From: JAUXEH01 sp965533275
GTDB taxonomy: Bacteria > Acidobacteriota > Aminicenantia > Aminicenantales > Aminicenantaceae
Assembly (NCBI GenBank): GCA_965533275.1
Contig: CBESWG010000011.1
Coordinates: forward strand, 31,045 to 95,044
Direction: 5' to 3'
Length of the DNA stretch: 64,000 bases
Shown here: piece after piece, positions 16,173 to 24,299 of the stretch
Layout of the letters: every line of letters starts with the position of its first letter
How positions within the stretch are numbered: position 1 is the stretch's first letter
The notes under the pieces: model-generated
What the model saw: only the letters and a program-made list of their open reading frames with translations
What the model was told of the DNA's origin: nothing
Databases searched by the model: none
Translations under genes and position numbers: made by a program

Positions 16173-17627
16173 TCAGCGGTCGGCCAGATAGGCCCCGGCC
16201 AGGAATGCCAGCCGAGCCGTGTCGGCCATGATGTCGGGATTCACGCGGTAGATGGTGTCGCCGCTCAGGTGGTAGGCCAGGTGTGGCCCGTTTGAGGCGA
16301 AGGAGATGCAGGGAATGCCTTCCTGATAGAAAGGCGCGAAGTCCGATCCCCTGACCCCCACACCGCGGAAGAACCTCGTTCGGCTCAATATGTCCACTCG
16401 CTCATCGGCCTTGTCCAGGGCCAGCTTCAGGGCCTCGGGCTCTGGACTCAGGCTGCAGCCCACGCCGTCCCCCTCGCCCACCATGTCGAAGTTGAACATG
16501 GAATCCACGCGCGTAAATGCGGCGGGGATGTGTCCCACGAAATAGGTGGAACCCTGGAGGCCCATCTCTTCGCCCCCGAAGAGTACGAATGCCACCGAGC
16601 GCTTGGGCTGCTTCTTGAGCCTGGAAAAGGCCTCGGCGACCTCCATGACCACGGCGCTTCCGCTGGCATTGTCGTTGGCACCCGGGAAGAGCAGTCCCAT
16701 GTGCTGACCGCAGTGGTCGAAGTGCCCCCCGTAGACCAGGCATTCTTTCCTGAGCTCTGGATCCGAGCCCTCCACATATCCGACAACGTTGTAGCCGATG
16801 CCCTCGGGGAAGTTGCGCGACTGCACTCGGAATTGGATCTTGGCCGAGAGGGGGAAGGAGTTGGGCCGCTTGCTGCTCTGCAGGTCCCGACGCAGGTCGG
16901 CGGACTTGAGGTCTTTTTCGGCCAGGATCTTGTCGGCCACCTTCTCGCTGATGATGGCGGGAGTAAATCCCTCGATCAGGTCCATGTTAGGGTTGGCCAG
17001 GGGACTGGCGTAGATGTAGAACAAACCCAGGGCTCCCTTGTCCTTGGCGGTCTGCATGCGGTGGCGGTGGTGATCATGGGGAGTGAGGCGGCTGTCCGCC
17101 CGGTCCGGGACTCCGCGGAAGCAGAGGACGAACTTGCCCGTGACATCGATGCCGGCGTAGTCGTCATAGCCCAGGTCCGGTGCGTGGATGCCCCAGCCGG
17201 CGAAGACACAGCCCGCGGTGTTGTCACCCGAATCGCTGGCCAGCATGGGGAGGAAATCCGTCTCCGGTTTGAGCTCCAGAGGTTCCTTGCTATCCGGCAC
17301 GAGCAGGGCCATGGACGCCTTGTCAACGATGACATAGGGGGAGGGGTAGGCCTGCAGATAGCCTTCCTCCTGGCTCAGGGGCTTGAGCCCCCATTCCTTG
17401 AACTTGCCGGCCGCCCACTTGGCGGCCTCTGTATACCCCTCATGGCCCGTGTGGCGCCCGGCGAATCGGGGCAGGGCCATGGTCTTCACATAGTCGTAGA
17501 CCTCTGCCTCCCGGATGGAGTCGTATCCGCGAGAGAGGTCCGTGTCCTTCAGCTGCGCTCCGGCCAGCAGGACACTGGCGGCGGCGAGGGCCAGGATGAT
17601 TCCGGTTCGAGATGAGATCTTATTCAC
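16173..17627 (-). CDS. Secreted M28-family zinc aminopeptidase
   Basis: A 484-residue exported peptidase that starts at GTG (17627) after AGGAGG. It has a signal peptide (about 1-24), an inserted PA-type domain (about 130-250) and the M28 catalytic domain (about 275-480). Metal-binding and catalytic residues are visible in GGHFDHCG (His, Asp), GANDNASG (bridging Asp) and FGGEEMGLQGS (catalytic and ligand Glu), with a final His in GPHLAYH. It would release N-terminal amino acids outside the cytoplasm. The Na+:alanine symporter just upstream in the same direction fits uptake of the products. Confidence 0.9.
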   Translation of the reverse strand: MNKISSRTGIILALAAASVLLAGAQLKDTDLSRGYDSIREAEVYDYVKTMALPRFAGRHTGHEGYTEAAKWAAGKFKEWGLKPLSQEEGYLQAYPSPYVIVDKASMALLVPDSKEPLELKPETDFLPMLASDSGDNTAGCVFAGWGIHAPDLGYDDYAGIDVTGKFVLCFRGVPDRADSRLTPHDHHRHRMQTAKDKGALGLFYIYASPLANPNMDLIEGFTPAIISEKVADKILAEKDLKSADLRRDLQSSKRPNSFPLSAKIQFRVQSRNFPEGIGYNVVGYVEGSDPELRKECLVYGGHFDHCGQHMGLLFPGANDNASGSAVVMEVAEAFSRLKKQPKRSVAFVLFGGEEMGLQGSTYFVGHIPAAFTRVDSMFNFDMVGEGDGVGCSLSPEPEALKLALDKADERVDILSRTRFFRGVGVRGSDFAPFYQEGIPCISFASNGPHLAYHLSGDTIYRVNPDIMADTARLAFLAGAYLADR

Positions 17628-17638
17628 TGTGGGCCTCC

Positions 17639-19003
17639 TTATGAAGGGACGAGTGTATCCGGACTCTTGAGTTTTTGCAAATAGAGGTGCACCGACCGAG
17701 CGGCCAGGCCGGAGAGCCCCACGACACCCACCAAGTTGGTGAGGGCCATGAGGCCGTTGGCCATGTCACCCACGGACCAGGCCACCTCCACTTCAAGGAC
17801 GGAGCCGAGGACGATGAACAGGCAGTAGATCCAGTCGTAGGGTTTGCGGATCCAGGGCCCCAGGAGGAAGCTCAGTGCGATCTTGCCGTAATAGGACACG
17901 GCGATCAGGCTGGAGTAGCCGAAGAGGAAGGAGCTGGCCGCTACGATGATCCCCCCCACCGTGGGGAGGGCGAGGTTGAAGGCGTTGGCCGTCATCTCCG
18001 TGCTGGTGCCGTGGGTCCAGGCACCCGAGGTCAGCACCGCCAGGGCCGTGATGGTGCAGATGACCATGGTGTCGATGAAGACATCCAGGGCCCCCAGGAA
18101 ACCCTGCCGGGCCGGTTCTGCTGTGCGGGAGGGGGCGTGCAGGACTGCGGCCGTTCCGGTGCCAGCCTCGTTGGAATAGGTGCCGCGCGCCATGCCGTAT
18201 CGGATGGCCCGGGCCACGGTCACGCCCACCATGCCTCCGCCCAGTGCTGAAGGCTTGAAGGCTCCGATAAAGATCAGGTGCAGCGCGTCCGGTATACGGT
18301 CTGCGAAGTAGATGATGGTGAAAAGCCCCCCGAAGATGTAGAAGACGACCATGATGGGGCTCAGGTATTCGGTCACCTTCCCGATGGACCGGATCCCGCC
18401 CACGATGACCATCCAGGTGAGGATGGCCAGCCCCAGTCCGGCCAGCCAGGGCTGGAGGTTCAGCTCGGACTTCAGGGCCACGGCAATGGAATTGGACTGG
18501 ATGATGGTGGTGGCGAAAGTGGCCTTGCCGGCCATGAACAGCGCGTAGGCCCCGGCCAGCCAGGGCAGGTGCAGCCCGTCCCGCAGGTAGTACATGGGCC
18601 CGCCGGCGACCGTTCCATCGGGCAGGATCGTGCGGAACCTGTGGCCCAGTATGGCCTCGACCATCTTGGTGGCCATGCCCAGGGCGGCGAGGATCCACAT
18701 CCAGAACACCGCGCCCGGCCCTCCCATCGCGATGGAGGTGCAGACCCCGGCGATGTTGCCGTTGCCCACCACCGTGGCCAGGGAAGTGGTAAGTGCCTGG
18801 AAGGGAGAGATATCGCCGGTGCTGGGAGCACCCCCTTCCCCGTAGTCCTTGCGGCTGGCGAACAGGCGGAACTGGAGGCCGAGCCTGCGCAGGTGGACGA
18901 AGCGCAGGCGGATGGACAGGAAAAGCCCCGCTCCCAGAATGAGGATCGTGGTCTGGGGTCCCCAGACGAGATCCGCCAGGAACCGGATGGACCGCTCGAT
19001 CAA
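17639..19003 (-). CDS. Sodium:alanine symporter family (AGCS) transporter
   Basis: An inner-membrane Na+-coupled amino-acid carrier of 454 residues with about ten to eleven hydrophobic segments. Family motifs are GNGNIAGV near 80-87, the substrate region GPMYYLRDGL near 138, and the conserved ARAIRYGMARGTYSNEAG near 270-290. The start is TTG at 19003, overlapping the TGA of the small upstream membrane gene (TTGA); no better ATG fits the conserved N-terminus. It probably imports Ala or Gly produced by the secreted peptidases nearby. Confidence 0.9.
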   Translation of the reverse strand: MIERSIRFLADLVWGPQTTILILGAGLFLSIRLRFVHLRRLGLQFRLFASRKDYGEGGAPSTGDISPFQALTTSLATVVGNGNIAGVCTSIAMGGPGAVFWMWILAALGMATKMVEAILGHRFRTILPDGTVAGGPMYYLRDGLHLPWLAGAYALFMAGKATFATTIIQSNSIAVALKSELNLQPWLAGLGLAILTWMVIVGGIRSIGKVTEYLSPIMVVFYIFGGLFTIIYFADRIPDALHLIFIGAFKPSALGGGMVGVTVARAIRYGMARGTYSNEAGTGTAAVLHAPSRTAEPARQGFLGALDVFIDTMVICTITALAVLTSGAWTHGTSTEMTANAFNLALPTVGGIIVAASSFLFGYSSLIAVSYYGKIALSFLLGPWIRKPYDWIYCLFIVLGSVLEVEVAWSVGDMANGLMALTNLVGVVGLSGLAARSVHLYLQKLKSPDTLVPS

Positions 19004-19221
19004 GTCGATGGGTTATCCCCCCCGTTCCCTTTGAGTTTTTTTCGCCGCTCGATCTCGCGCAGGACCGGCTTGTGCAGAACGAAGAAATAATAGATCGCGA
19101 GGCAGCCCATGATCAGGGCAAAACGGTCAAAATTCCCGTAGACAATGAGTGAGTAGAATGCATAGCCGATCACACCGATCAGCAGGAAGAGATGGAAAAA
19201 CGCGAATATCCAGTCGGCCAC
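19000..19221 (-). CDS. Small two-segment membrane protein, unknown
   Basis: 73 residues with two hydrophobic stretches (about 4-27 and 33-50) and a basic, soluble tail (REIERRKKLKG). No family is recognised. Its stop overlaps the TTG start of the AGCS transporter, so the two are translationally coupled; an accessory subunit is possible but unsupported by homology. Confidence 0.6.
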   Translation of the reverse strand: MADWIFAFFHLFLLIGVIGYAFYSLIVYGNFDRFALIMGCLAIYYFFVLHKPVLREIERRKKLKGNGGDNPST

Positions 19222-19246
19222 GTGACTGCACGTATGCGGGGGGCTG

Positions 19247-19825
19247 CTATTTCCGCCGGATGGAGACGATATTGATGGTCTGGCGGGGTACGTTCTGCAT
19301 GTTGTTCTTTGTCTGGACCTTTGCCTTGGCGATGGCTTCCACGACGTCTGTGCCCTGTATCACCTTGCCGAACACACAGTAGCCCCAGCCGTCCTCGGTC
19401 TTGGCCGTATGGTCGAGGCCGGGGTTGTCGATGTGGTTGATGTAGAACTGGGCGCTGGCACTGTGGGGTTCCGTCCTGCGTCCCATGGCTATGGTGTATT
19501 GCACGTTTTTTAAGCCGTTGTCCGCCTCGTTCCGGATCGTATCGTACACGGGCTTCTGCGTGAACTCAGGTGTCCAGCCGCCTCCCTGGATCATGAAGTC
19601 CTTCATGACCCGATGGAATATGGTGCCGTCATAGAATTCCTCATCCACGTAGGTGAGGAAGTTCTTGACGGAGATGGGAGCCTTGTCGGGGTAGAGCTCG
19701 ATCACCAGGTCGCCCAGCGAAGTCTTCATGATGACTTCGATGGTATCCCCCTGTGCGGAAGCACCCAGGGGAAGGGCCAGGATCAAGGCCGCCGCGAGGG
19801 CGCCGGATATCAGATTTTTCAGCAT
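19247..19825 (-). CDS. Exported cyclophilin-type peptidyl-prolyl isomerase
   Basis: Catalyses cis-trans isomerisation of proline peptide bonds in exported proteins. The 192 residues comprise a signal peptide (about 1-24, GASAQGD) and a compact bacterial cyclophilin domain with VKNFLTYVDEEFYDGTIFHR, VMKDFMIQGGG near 85-95, the SASAQFYINH motif near 122, and a C-terminal VFGKVIQGTDVVEAI. AGGAGG precedes the ATG. A second, more divergent cyclophilin lies at 47.4 kb. Confidence 0.93.
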   Translation of the reverse strand: MLKNLISGALAAALILALPLGASAQGDTIEVIMKTSLGDLVIELYPDKAPISVKNFLTYVDEEFYDGTIFHRVMKDFMIQGGGWTPEFTQKPVYDTIRNEADNGLKNVQYTIAMGRRTEPHSASAQFYINHIDNPGLDHTAKTEDGWGYCVFGKVIQGTDVVEAIAKAKVQTKNNMQNVPRQTINIVSIRRK

Positions 19826-19893
19826 CGTGACCTCCTAATTCTTGACAGGAAACCGAAAAAACAATGTAGCAGATAATCCCGCCAATAGCAATC

Positions 19894-20928
19894 TTACCGG
19901 AACACCAGGGTGACCCAGAAGCGGCTGGTGGGCAGGTCGCCGTCGGGATGGAACACAACCCCCAGGCCCAGCCTGCGGATCCCGGGAACCGTGATCTGCG
20001 AGGCGATCTCGGCCGGAATATCGAGCGGATTGGATGTGATATAGGACTCGATCCGATAGCCAGCGAGTTGTCCCGGGATGACCGCCGTTTCTCCCTCCCG
20101 ATCTCGCATGCTGCGGGATATCTGAAGGGCACCTTCGGACAGCTCGCGATCGAGCGGGATCGCTCCCAAGCCTCGGTCTGTGCGAAGGAGCGTGATCTGA
20201 TCCCCGATGAGGGCGGTGTGCTCCTGGGTGCTCATCGCAGCATAGTTCTGTTCCAGGAAGAGGATGAAAGCGAAGTCATAGGATCCCCCCGGAGCCACGT
20301 CGCTGCGGGAGAATCGGACCCCCATGCCTCCCGAGTGGGTATGGGGCTGTGTCATCTGTTCGAACTCTGTTTCTGCCTTTTCCAGCGAAGGGGAGTTGAT
20401 AAAGACATAGAGGATGTGTATCCCGCGGTAGGCGAGGGGAAGGACGGGGGGAGGGAGGCCCGCGGCGCGCCGTTCGAGATGCTCTCTAGCCAGGGCGTCC
20501 GCTTCCTTCAGATAGACGAAGGGGGCGAGCCCCTTCCCCTGCCTGAGCAGGTCGATCCTCTCCCGGGTTTGCTCTTCGAACTCCAGCACGTGCTCTTCCA
20601 GCTTTTCGACTCCCAGCCCAGGTCCCCGGGAGCGAATGAAATCCTGGGTGACATAGTACCCGTCCCCCTCCACCAGCACGACAGCGACCCCCACCCTGTC
20701 GAATTCGCCGTTCAGGATGTTATTCCTGTGTCCCTTTGCTATCTCCTCGAGAACCGATTCTCTGAGGAGCGGAGTGAGCCCGTGTTCGGATCGAGTGTGA
20801 TTCATGAGGGACAGGATCTCTCCTGCGATCTCGGCCGGGGTGGAAGGGGATATCTGAAGGTCCCGAGTGTTCTGCTGGGCCAGGCCGGGAACCAGGACCA
20901 GCCAGAGCAGCAGAGCCTGGGTACTCAT
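19894..20928 (-). CDS. Exported CAP/SCP-domain protein, apparently with two CAP-like halves
   Basis: A 344-residue secreted protein. The ATG at 20928 is chosen because it starts a clean signal peptide (about 1-19); the open frame extends ten codons further. The first CAP half begins EILSLMNHTRSEHGL around residue 35 and includes RNNIL. A second half, around 240-340, opens with a similar helix, LLRTDRGLGAIPLDRELSEGALQISRSMR. CAP domains bind lipids or act as peptidases in some families, but the catalytic residues are not clearly preserved here. It is divergent from the Fe-alcohol dehydrogenase gene. Confidence 0.7.
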   Translation of the reverse strand: MSTQALLLWLVLVPGLAQQNTRDLQISPSTPAEIAGEILSLMNHTRSEHGLTPLLRESVLEEIAKGHRNNILNGEFDRVGVAVVLVEGDGYYVTQDFIRSRGPGLGVEKLEEHVLEFEEQTRERIDLLRQGKGLAPFVYLKEADALAREHLERRAAGLPPPVLPLAYRGIHILYVFINSPSLEKAETEFEQMTQPHTHSGGMGVRFSRSDVAPGGSYDFAFILFLEQNYAAMSTQEHTALIGDQITLLRTDRGLGAIPLDRELSEGALQISRSMRDREGETAVIPGQLAGYRIESYITSNPLDIPAEIASQITVPGIRRLGLGVVFHPDGDLPTSRFWVTLVFR

Positions 20929-21079
20929 CCTGGCGCTCCGAATCGATCGCAATACCAAATATTCCTTTACTTTTTATATCCATATTCTAACATAAAGTGG
21001 GCCGCCTGCAATGCGGCCGCAGGCACGACCTTGAGTGAGTGGAGACGGATATGAATACAAAATCCCTGTGGTGGGCATT

Positions 21080-22225
21080 ATGATCTCCCGCTTCTTCAAC
21101 CCAACCCGGATCGTTTACGGCCCGGATGCCCTGCGCCTGCTGCCGGATCACCTGCCTGCGGCAGTCCCTCCGGAAAAGGTCCTCCTGATCAGTGATGCGG
21201 GTATTCGTGCGGCCGGGATCACTCAGCGAATTGAAGATCTGCTGCCCGGAGCGACCGTCTTCGAAGAGATCGAACCGAACCCGCGCCATTCCACGGTGGA
21301 TCGGGCCGGTGCTCTGGCCCGAGATATGGAGGCCAAACTGGTTGTGGGGCTGGGAGGGGGGAGCGCCCTGGACGCGGCCAAGGCGATCGCGCTCCTGGCC
21401 ACGAATCCGGGCCGCATCGAAGATTACGAGGGACGGGGACTGTACATGGTCCCGCCGCTCCCGGTCATCGCCATCCCCACGACCTGCGGGACCGGATCGG
21501 AGGTCACCTGGGTGGCGGTCATCACGCACACCGGCCGCCGCTTCAAGATGAGCATCAAAGGCCCGGCCATGTTCCCGGCTGTGGCCCTGGTCGACCCGGA
21601 CCTCCTGTCTTCACTGCCCGCCGCTCTGGTCGCCTCTACCGGTATGGATGCCCTGGTGCATGCCATCGAGGCCTATACGGTCAAGCCCGCTACCTTTGTG
21701 ACGGATGTGTTTGCCGTACAAGCCGTACAGATGAGCTTCCGCTATCTCAAGCGTGCCTGCGCGGATATCCGACAGGATGGAGAGGCCCGCGATGGCGCGA
21801 TGAAGGCCAGTCTCCTGGCAGGCCTCGCTTTCGGCAACAGCGATGTGGGCGGGGTCCACTGCCTCTCCGAGTCCGTGGGCGCACTCCTGGACACCCCGCA
21901 CGGTGTGGCCAATGCCGTGCTCCTCCCCTATGTCATGGAGTTCAATCTTCCGGCCGCCGCCGAACGGTATGCGGAATTGGCCCGCGCGGTCGGCCTGGAA
22001 GAGGGGAGTCCGGAGGACATGGCTCGGCTCTTGATCCAGGAGGTCAGGCAGCTGTCCGCTGAAATCGGGATCCCCCGGTTCCGGGACCTCGGTGTCCCCG
22101 AAGATCGCTTCCCCGAGATCGCGGAGAAATCCTTCACCAACAATTCCAATTCCTCCAATGCCAGGGAAGCAGGCAGGGACGACTACCTGAATATCCTGAT
22201 CCATGCGCATTCGGAGGGGGACTGA
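21080..22225 (+). CDS. Iron-containing alcohol dehydrogenase (group III)
   Basis: A 381-residue cytoplasmic NAD(P)-dependent alcohol/aldehyde oxidoreductase. The dinucleotide motif is GLGGGSALDAAKAI near 90-103; IPTTCGTGSEVT lies near 133. Metal ligands by alignment with FucO are Asp190, His194, His260 and His274 (DALVH, GGVHCL, DTPHG), all present. The additional conserved His four residues after His260 is Glu264 here (CLSESVG), which may alter proton transfer or specificity. The ATG at 21080 fits the family N-terminus (RFFNPTRIVYG). It converges on the M48 gene with no gap. Confidence 0.92.
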   Translation: MISRFFNPTRIVYGPDALRLLPDHLPAAVPPEKVLLISDAGIRAAGITQRIEDLLPGATVFEEIEPNPRHSTVDRAGALARDMEAKLVVGLGGGSALDAAKAIALLATNPGRIEDYEGRGLYMVPPLPVIAIPTTCGTGSEVTWVAVITHTGRRFKMSIKGPAMFPAVALVDPDLLSSLPAALVASTGMDALVHAIEAYTVKPATFVTDVFAVQAVQMSFRYLKRACADIRQDGEARDGAMKASLLAGLAFGNSDVGGVHCLSESVGALLDTPHGVANAVLLPYVMEFNLPAAAERYAELARAVGLEEGSPEDMARLLIQEVRQLSAEIGIPRFRDLGVPEDRFPEIAEKSFTNNSNSSNAREAGRDDYLNILIHAHSEGD

Positions 22226-23938
22226 TCAGAGCTTTTCGATGAGGATCTGCAGGATCTCGAGCTCGTCGGGATCGAACCAGATCTTATAGCAGGAGAGGCA
22301 CTTGTCCACCGGCACCACGTACTGATAGTTGTACGGCCGCGGCAGCAGCTTGTGCCCGCACTCCGGGCAAAAGAGCTTGGAGGGCGTTTCCATGGTGAGC
22401 TTGCGCGTCCGGGAGGGGCTCTGCATGAATTCGTCTTCGAAGACACGGGCCTTTTGGATCAGTCGGTCGGAGAAGGACACTTCCTTGCGGGCGACGATGC
22501 GGTCGGTCAGGGCGGCGTCGACCAGCTTCCCTCCACAGTCCGGGCAGTCCTTGATGGCAACGCCTTCGTAGAAACCATCCCGCAGGAGAACCCGGCAGCG
22601 GGGACACCGGTTCTGGCGCTTCGGGTTCGTGTGCTTCTTCTGGTACAGACTGCGAAGCCCCAGCCGCAGCTGCGGGAACTCCCGCGCCGGGGCTTGGACC
22701 TTTTCCTGCAGGTTCTTCATCCAGATGCCGAGGGAAAAATAGGGGAGGTTGACGACCTCTTCCAGTGCGAAGGGTCCCTGCCAGTCGCCCTTGGCGTCCC
22801 GGATCGACCAGATCTGACCTTGAGCCGGGGATTCTTCCATCGTTTCCCGGCCAGCATCAGCTTCCGCCGGATCGGTTTCCTCCTGGGCCAGGAGCATCAT
22901 GCGGGCTTTTTCCCTCTGTTTCCGGCCTGCGTGTACATCGCGCATTATCTTGCCGGGCGACGTCGGGATCATCTCCGCCAGCAGCCGGATCCGCTTGAGC
23001 AGCGGAGGATGGGAGCTGAAGATGCGGCCAAGAAATCCTTCCGCGAGTTCCTTCGATTCCGGGGGGACGATGAACAGGGGGGCATAGGTCAGGTTGAAAT
23101 CTCCCACGAAGGAGTTTTTGAGATGGGCCTTGTAGATGGCCCTGGCCAGCGCAGCCGGATTGCGGCTGAACTCCACCGCAGCAGCATCGGCCAGGATCTC
23201 CCTCTGCCGGCTGATCAGGGTGCTCAGGAAGTGCATGAGCAGGCCGGAAAACGAGGCGGCCAGGAGGACCAGTATCTGCCCCCCCTGGTAGCCGGGTCCG
23301 GCCCTGGCCCCGATTGGGTGGGGAGTATGTTCCGGCTCCATGGCCTGGCGCAGCCTCTCGAAGAAATTGGCCAGCGAACAGACCAGAGTGACGTAGAAGG
23401 TGTCGCCGCGGATGATGTGGGCCAGTTCGTGGGCCACGACGGCCTGGAGCTCGTCCCGGGTGAATTCCGCCAGCATCCCCTCGGTCACGATTATACTGGG
23501 CGTGTTATCCCTCTCGATCAGGGCCATGGAGTTGATGGCGAATACCGGAATGATATAGGGATTTACCTTTGGCAGCCCGCTGGCGATCCGGATCTCCTCC
23601 ACGGTGTTGGCGTACTGCTTGTGATACCGGTCCTGGGGATCGGGTTCGTGGGCCTGGAGCCGCTTCCGTATGAACGAAGCGCCGAAACGGCGCGCGTCCC
23701 AAATGTGAAAGCCCGCGATCGCCACGGCGGCCAGGAGGACGATCCAAAGGAGCGTGGTAAGGCGGTTGGCCAGGGGAAACGAGGCTGAGGGGAAAAAAAG
23801 CCCAAGGCATACGAGAACGACGACGGCCACGATCGCGACCGCAGCGCAGTAGAAAACGACCAGGACCAGAAACAGAAACAGGCTCTTGCGCCACTGCGTG
23901 CGCTGTACTTCATAAAAATCCCGAGCCGGCCGCTTCAT
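22226..23938 (-). CDS. M48 membrane metallopeptidase fused to GYF-like and zinc-ribbon domains
   Basis: A 570-residue inner-membrane protein. It has two N-terminal transmembrane segments (about 20-75) and an M48 domain with zinc motif AHELAHIIRGD near 165-175 and the downstream Glu ligand in RQREILADAAAVEF. It then has a GYF_2-like segment (IRDAKGDWQGPFALEEV, about 365-385) and two zf-TFIIB-like ribbons (CPRC...CPDCGGKLVD and CPECGHKL...CLSCYKIWFDPDEL, about 440-570). M48 enzymes such as HtpX degrade misfolded membrane proteins. The zinc-ribbon tail is unusual and suggests substrate or nucleic-acid binding. The ATG at 23938 is preferred over an in-frame GTG three codons upstream. Confidence 0.85.
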   Translation of the reverse strand: MKRPARDFYEVQRTQWRKSLFLFLVLVVFYCAAVAIVAVVVLVCLGLFFPSASFPLANRLTTLLWIVLLAAVAIAGFHIWDARRFGASFIRKRLQAHEPDPQDRYHKQYANTVEEIRIASGLPKVNPYIIPVFAINSMALIERDNTPSIIVTEGMLAEFTRDELQAVVAHELAHIIRGDTFYVTLVCSLANFFERLRQAMEPEHTPHPIGARAGPGYQGGQILVLLAASFSGLLMHFLSTLISRQREILADAAAVEFSRNPAALARAIYKAHLKNSFVGDFNLTYAPLFIVPPESKELAEGFLGRIFSSHPPLLKRIRLLAEMIPTSPGKIMRDVHAGRKQREKARMMLLAQEETDPAEADAGRETMEESPAQGQIWSIRDAKGDWQGPFALEEVVNLPYFSLGIWMKNLQEKVQAPAREFPQLRLGLRSLYQKKHTNPKRQNRCPRCRVLLRDGFYEGVAIKDCPDCGGKLVDAALTDRIVARKEVSFSDRLIQKARVFEDEFMQSPSRTRKLTMETPSKLFCPECGHKLLPRPYNYQYVVPVDKCLSCYKIWFDPDELEILQILIEKL

Positions 23939-24037
23939 TTCACTCACTTGGATTACTGCTTATCCGCCTGGATTATTCACGTTCATTGGGTCGGGTTCAT
24001 GATAGAGAAATTGAAGGAAGAGCGCAATGGGGGCTTA

Positions 24038-24093
24038 CTTCTATCTGTTTTCGCCGGGGACCCACCCAACCACCCCATGGGCTCAGACGGAAG
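24038..24093. repeat. Second copy of the hairpin/G4-loop element
   Basis: A 10-bp imperfect stem (24038-24047 with 24084-24093, one mismatch and one wobble) encloses a 36-base loop. From 24059 the sequence matches the loop and right arm of the 13678-13756 element at roughly 29 of 33 positions (ACCCACCCA, CCCCATG, GCTC, GAC, GAA). The left arms differ, but both copies can fold. Confidence 0.6.
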
Positions 24094-24162
24094 GAAAATC
24101 GTCGGGAGGCTGCCCCAGGGAATCTTCGAATGATCGCTGTACCTGACACAGTCCTCGCGCTG

Positions 24163-24192
24163 TTGCCTATGCACGAGGGTCTGTGATATAAA
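24163..24192 (+). promoter_or_regulatory. Promoter of the S9 peptidase gene
   Basis: TTGCCT (24163-24168), 18 bases, TATAAA (24187-24192). This gives a leader of about 100 bases before the ATG at 24300. Confidence 0.45.
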
Positions 24193-24299
24193 CACCTTCT
24201 CTACATTTCCATGGGCTTGAGACGAAACAGACATTCCAAAAGCACCTGCCGCTCTGCCTCGCGTGAGCCGGCGGTGATCTATCGATCGGGAGGGATCCA

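Larger units (their letters stand above)
23939..24299. other. Divergent intergenic region
   Basis: 361 bases between the M48 and S9 genes. It holds the second hairpin element (24038-24093), a promoter for the S9 gene (24163-24192) and its GGGAGGG ribosome-binding site. Nothing else is recognised. Confidence 0.6.

Noticed and set aside
21004..21024. Alternative hairpins (GCCTGC/GCAGGC and GGCCGC/GCGGCC) upstream of the Fe-ADH gene as a riboswitch
   Set aside because: Short GC-rich pairings around a NotI-like palindrome, with no conserved riboswitch features.
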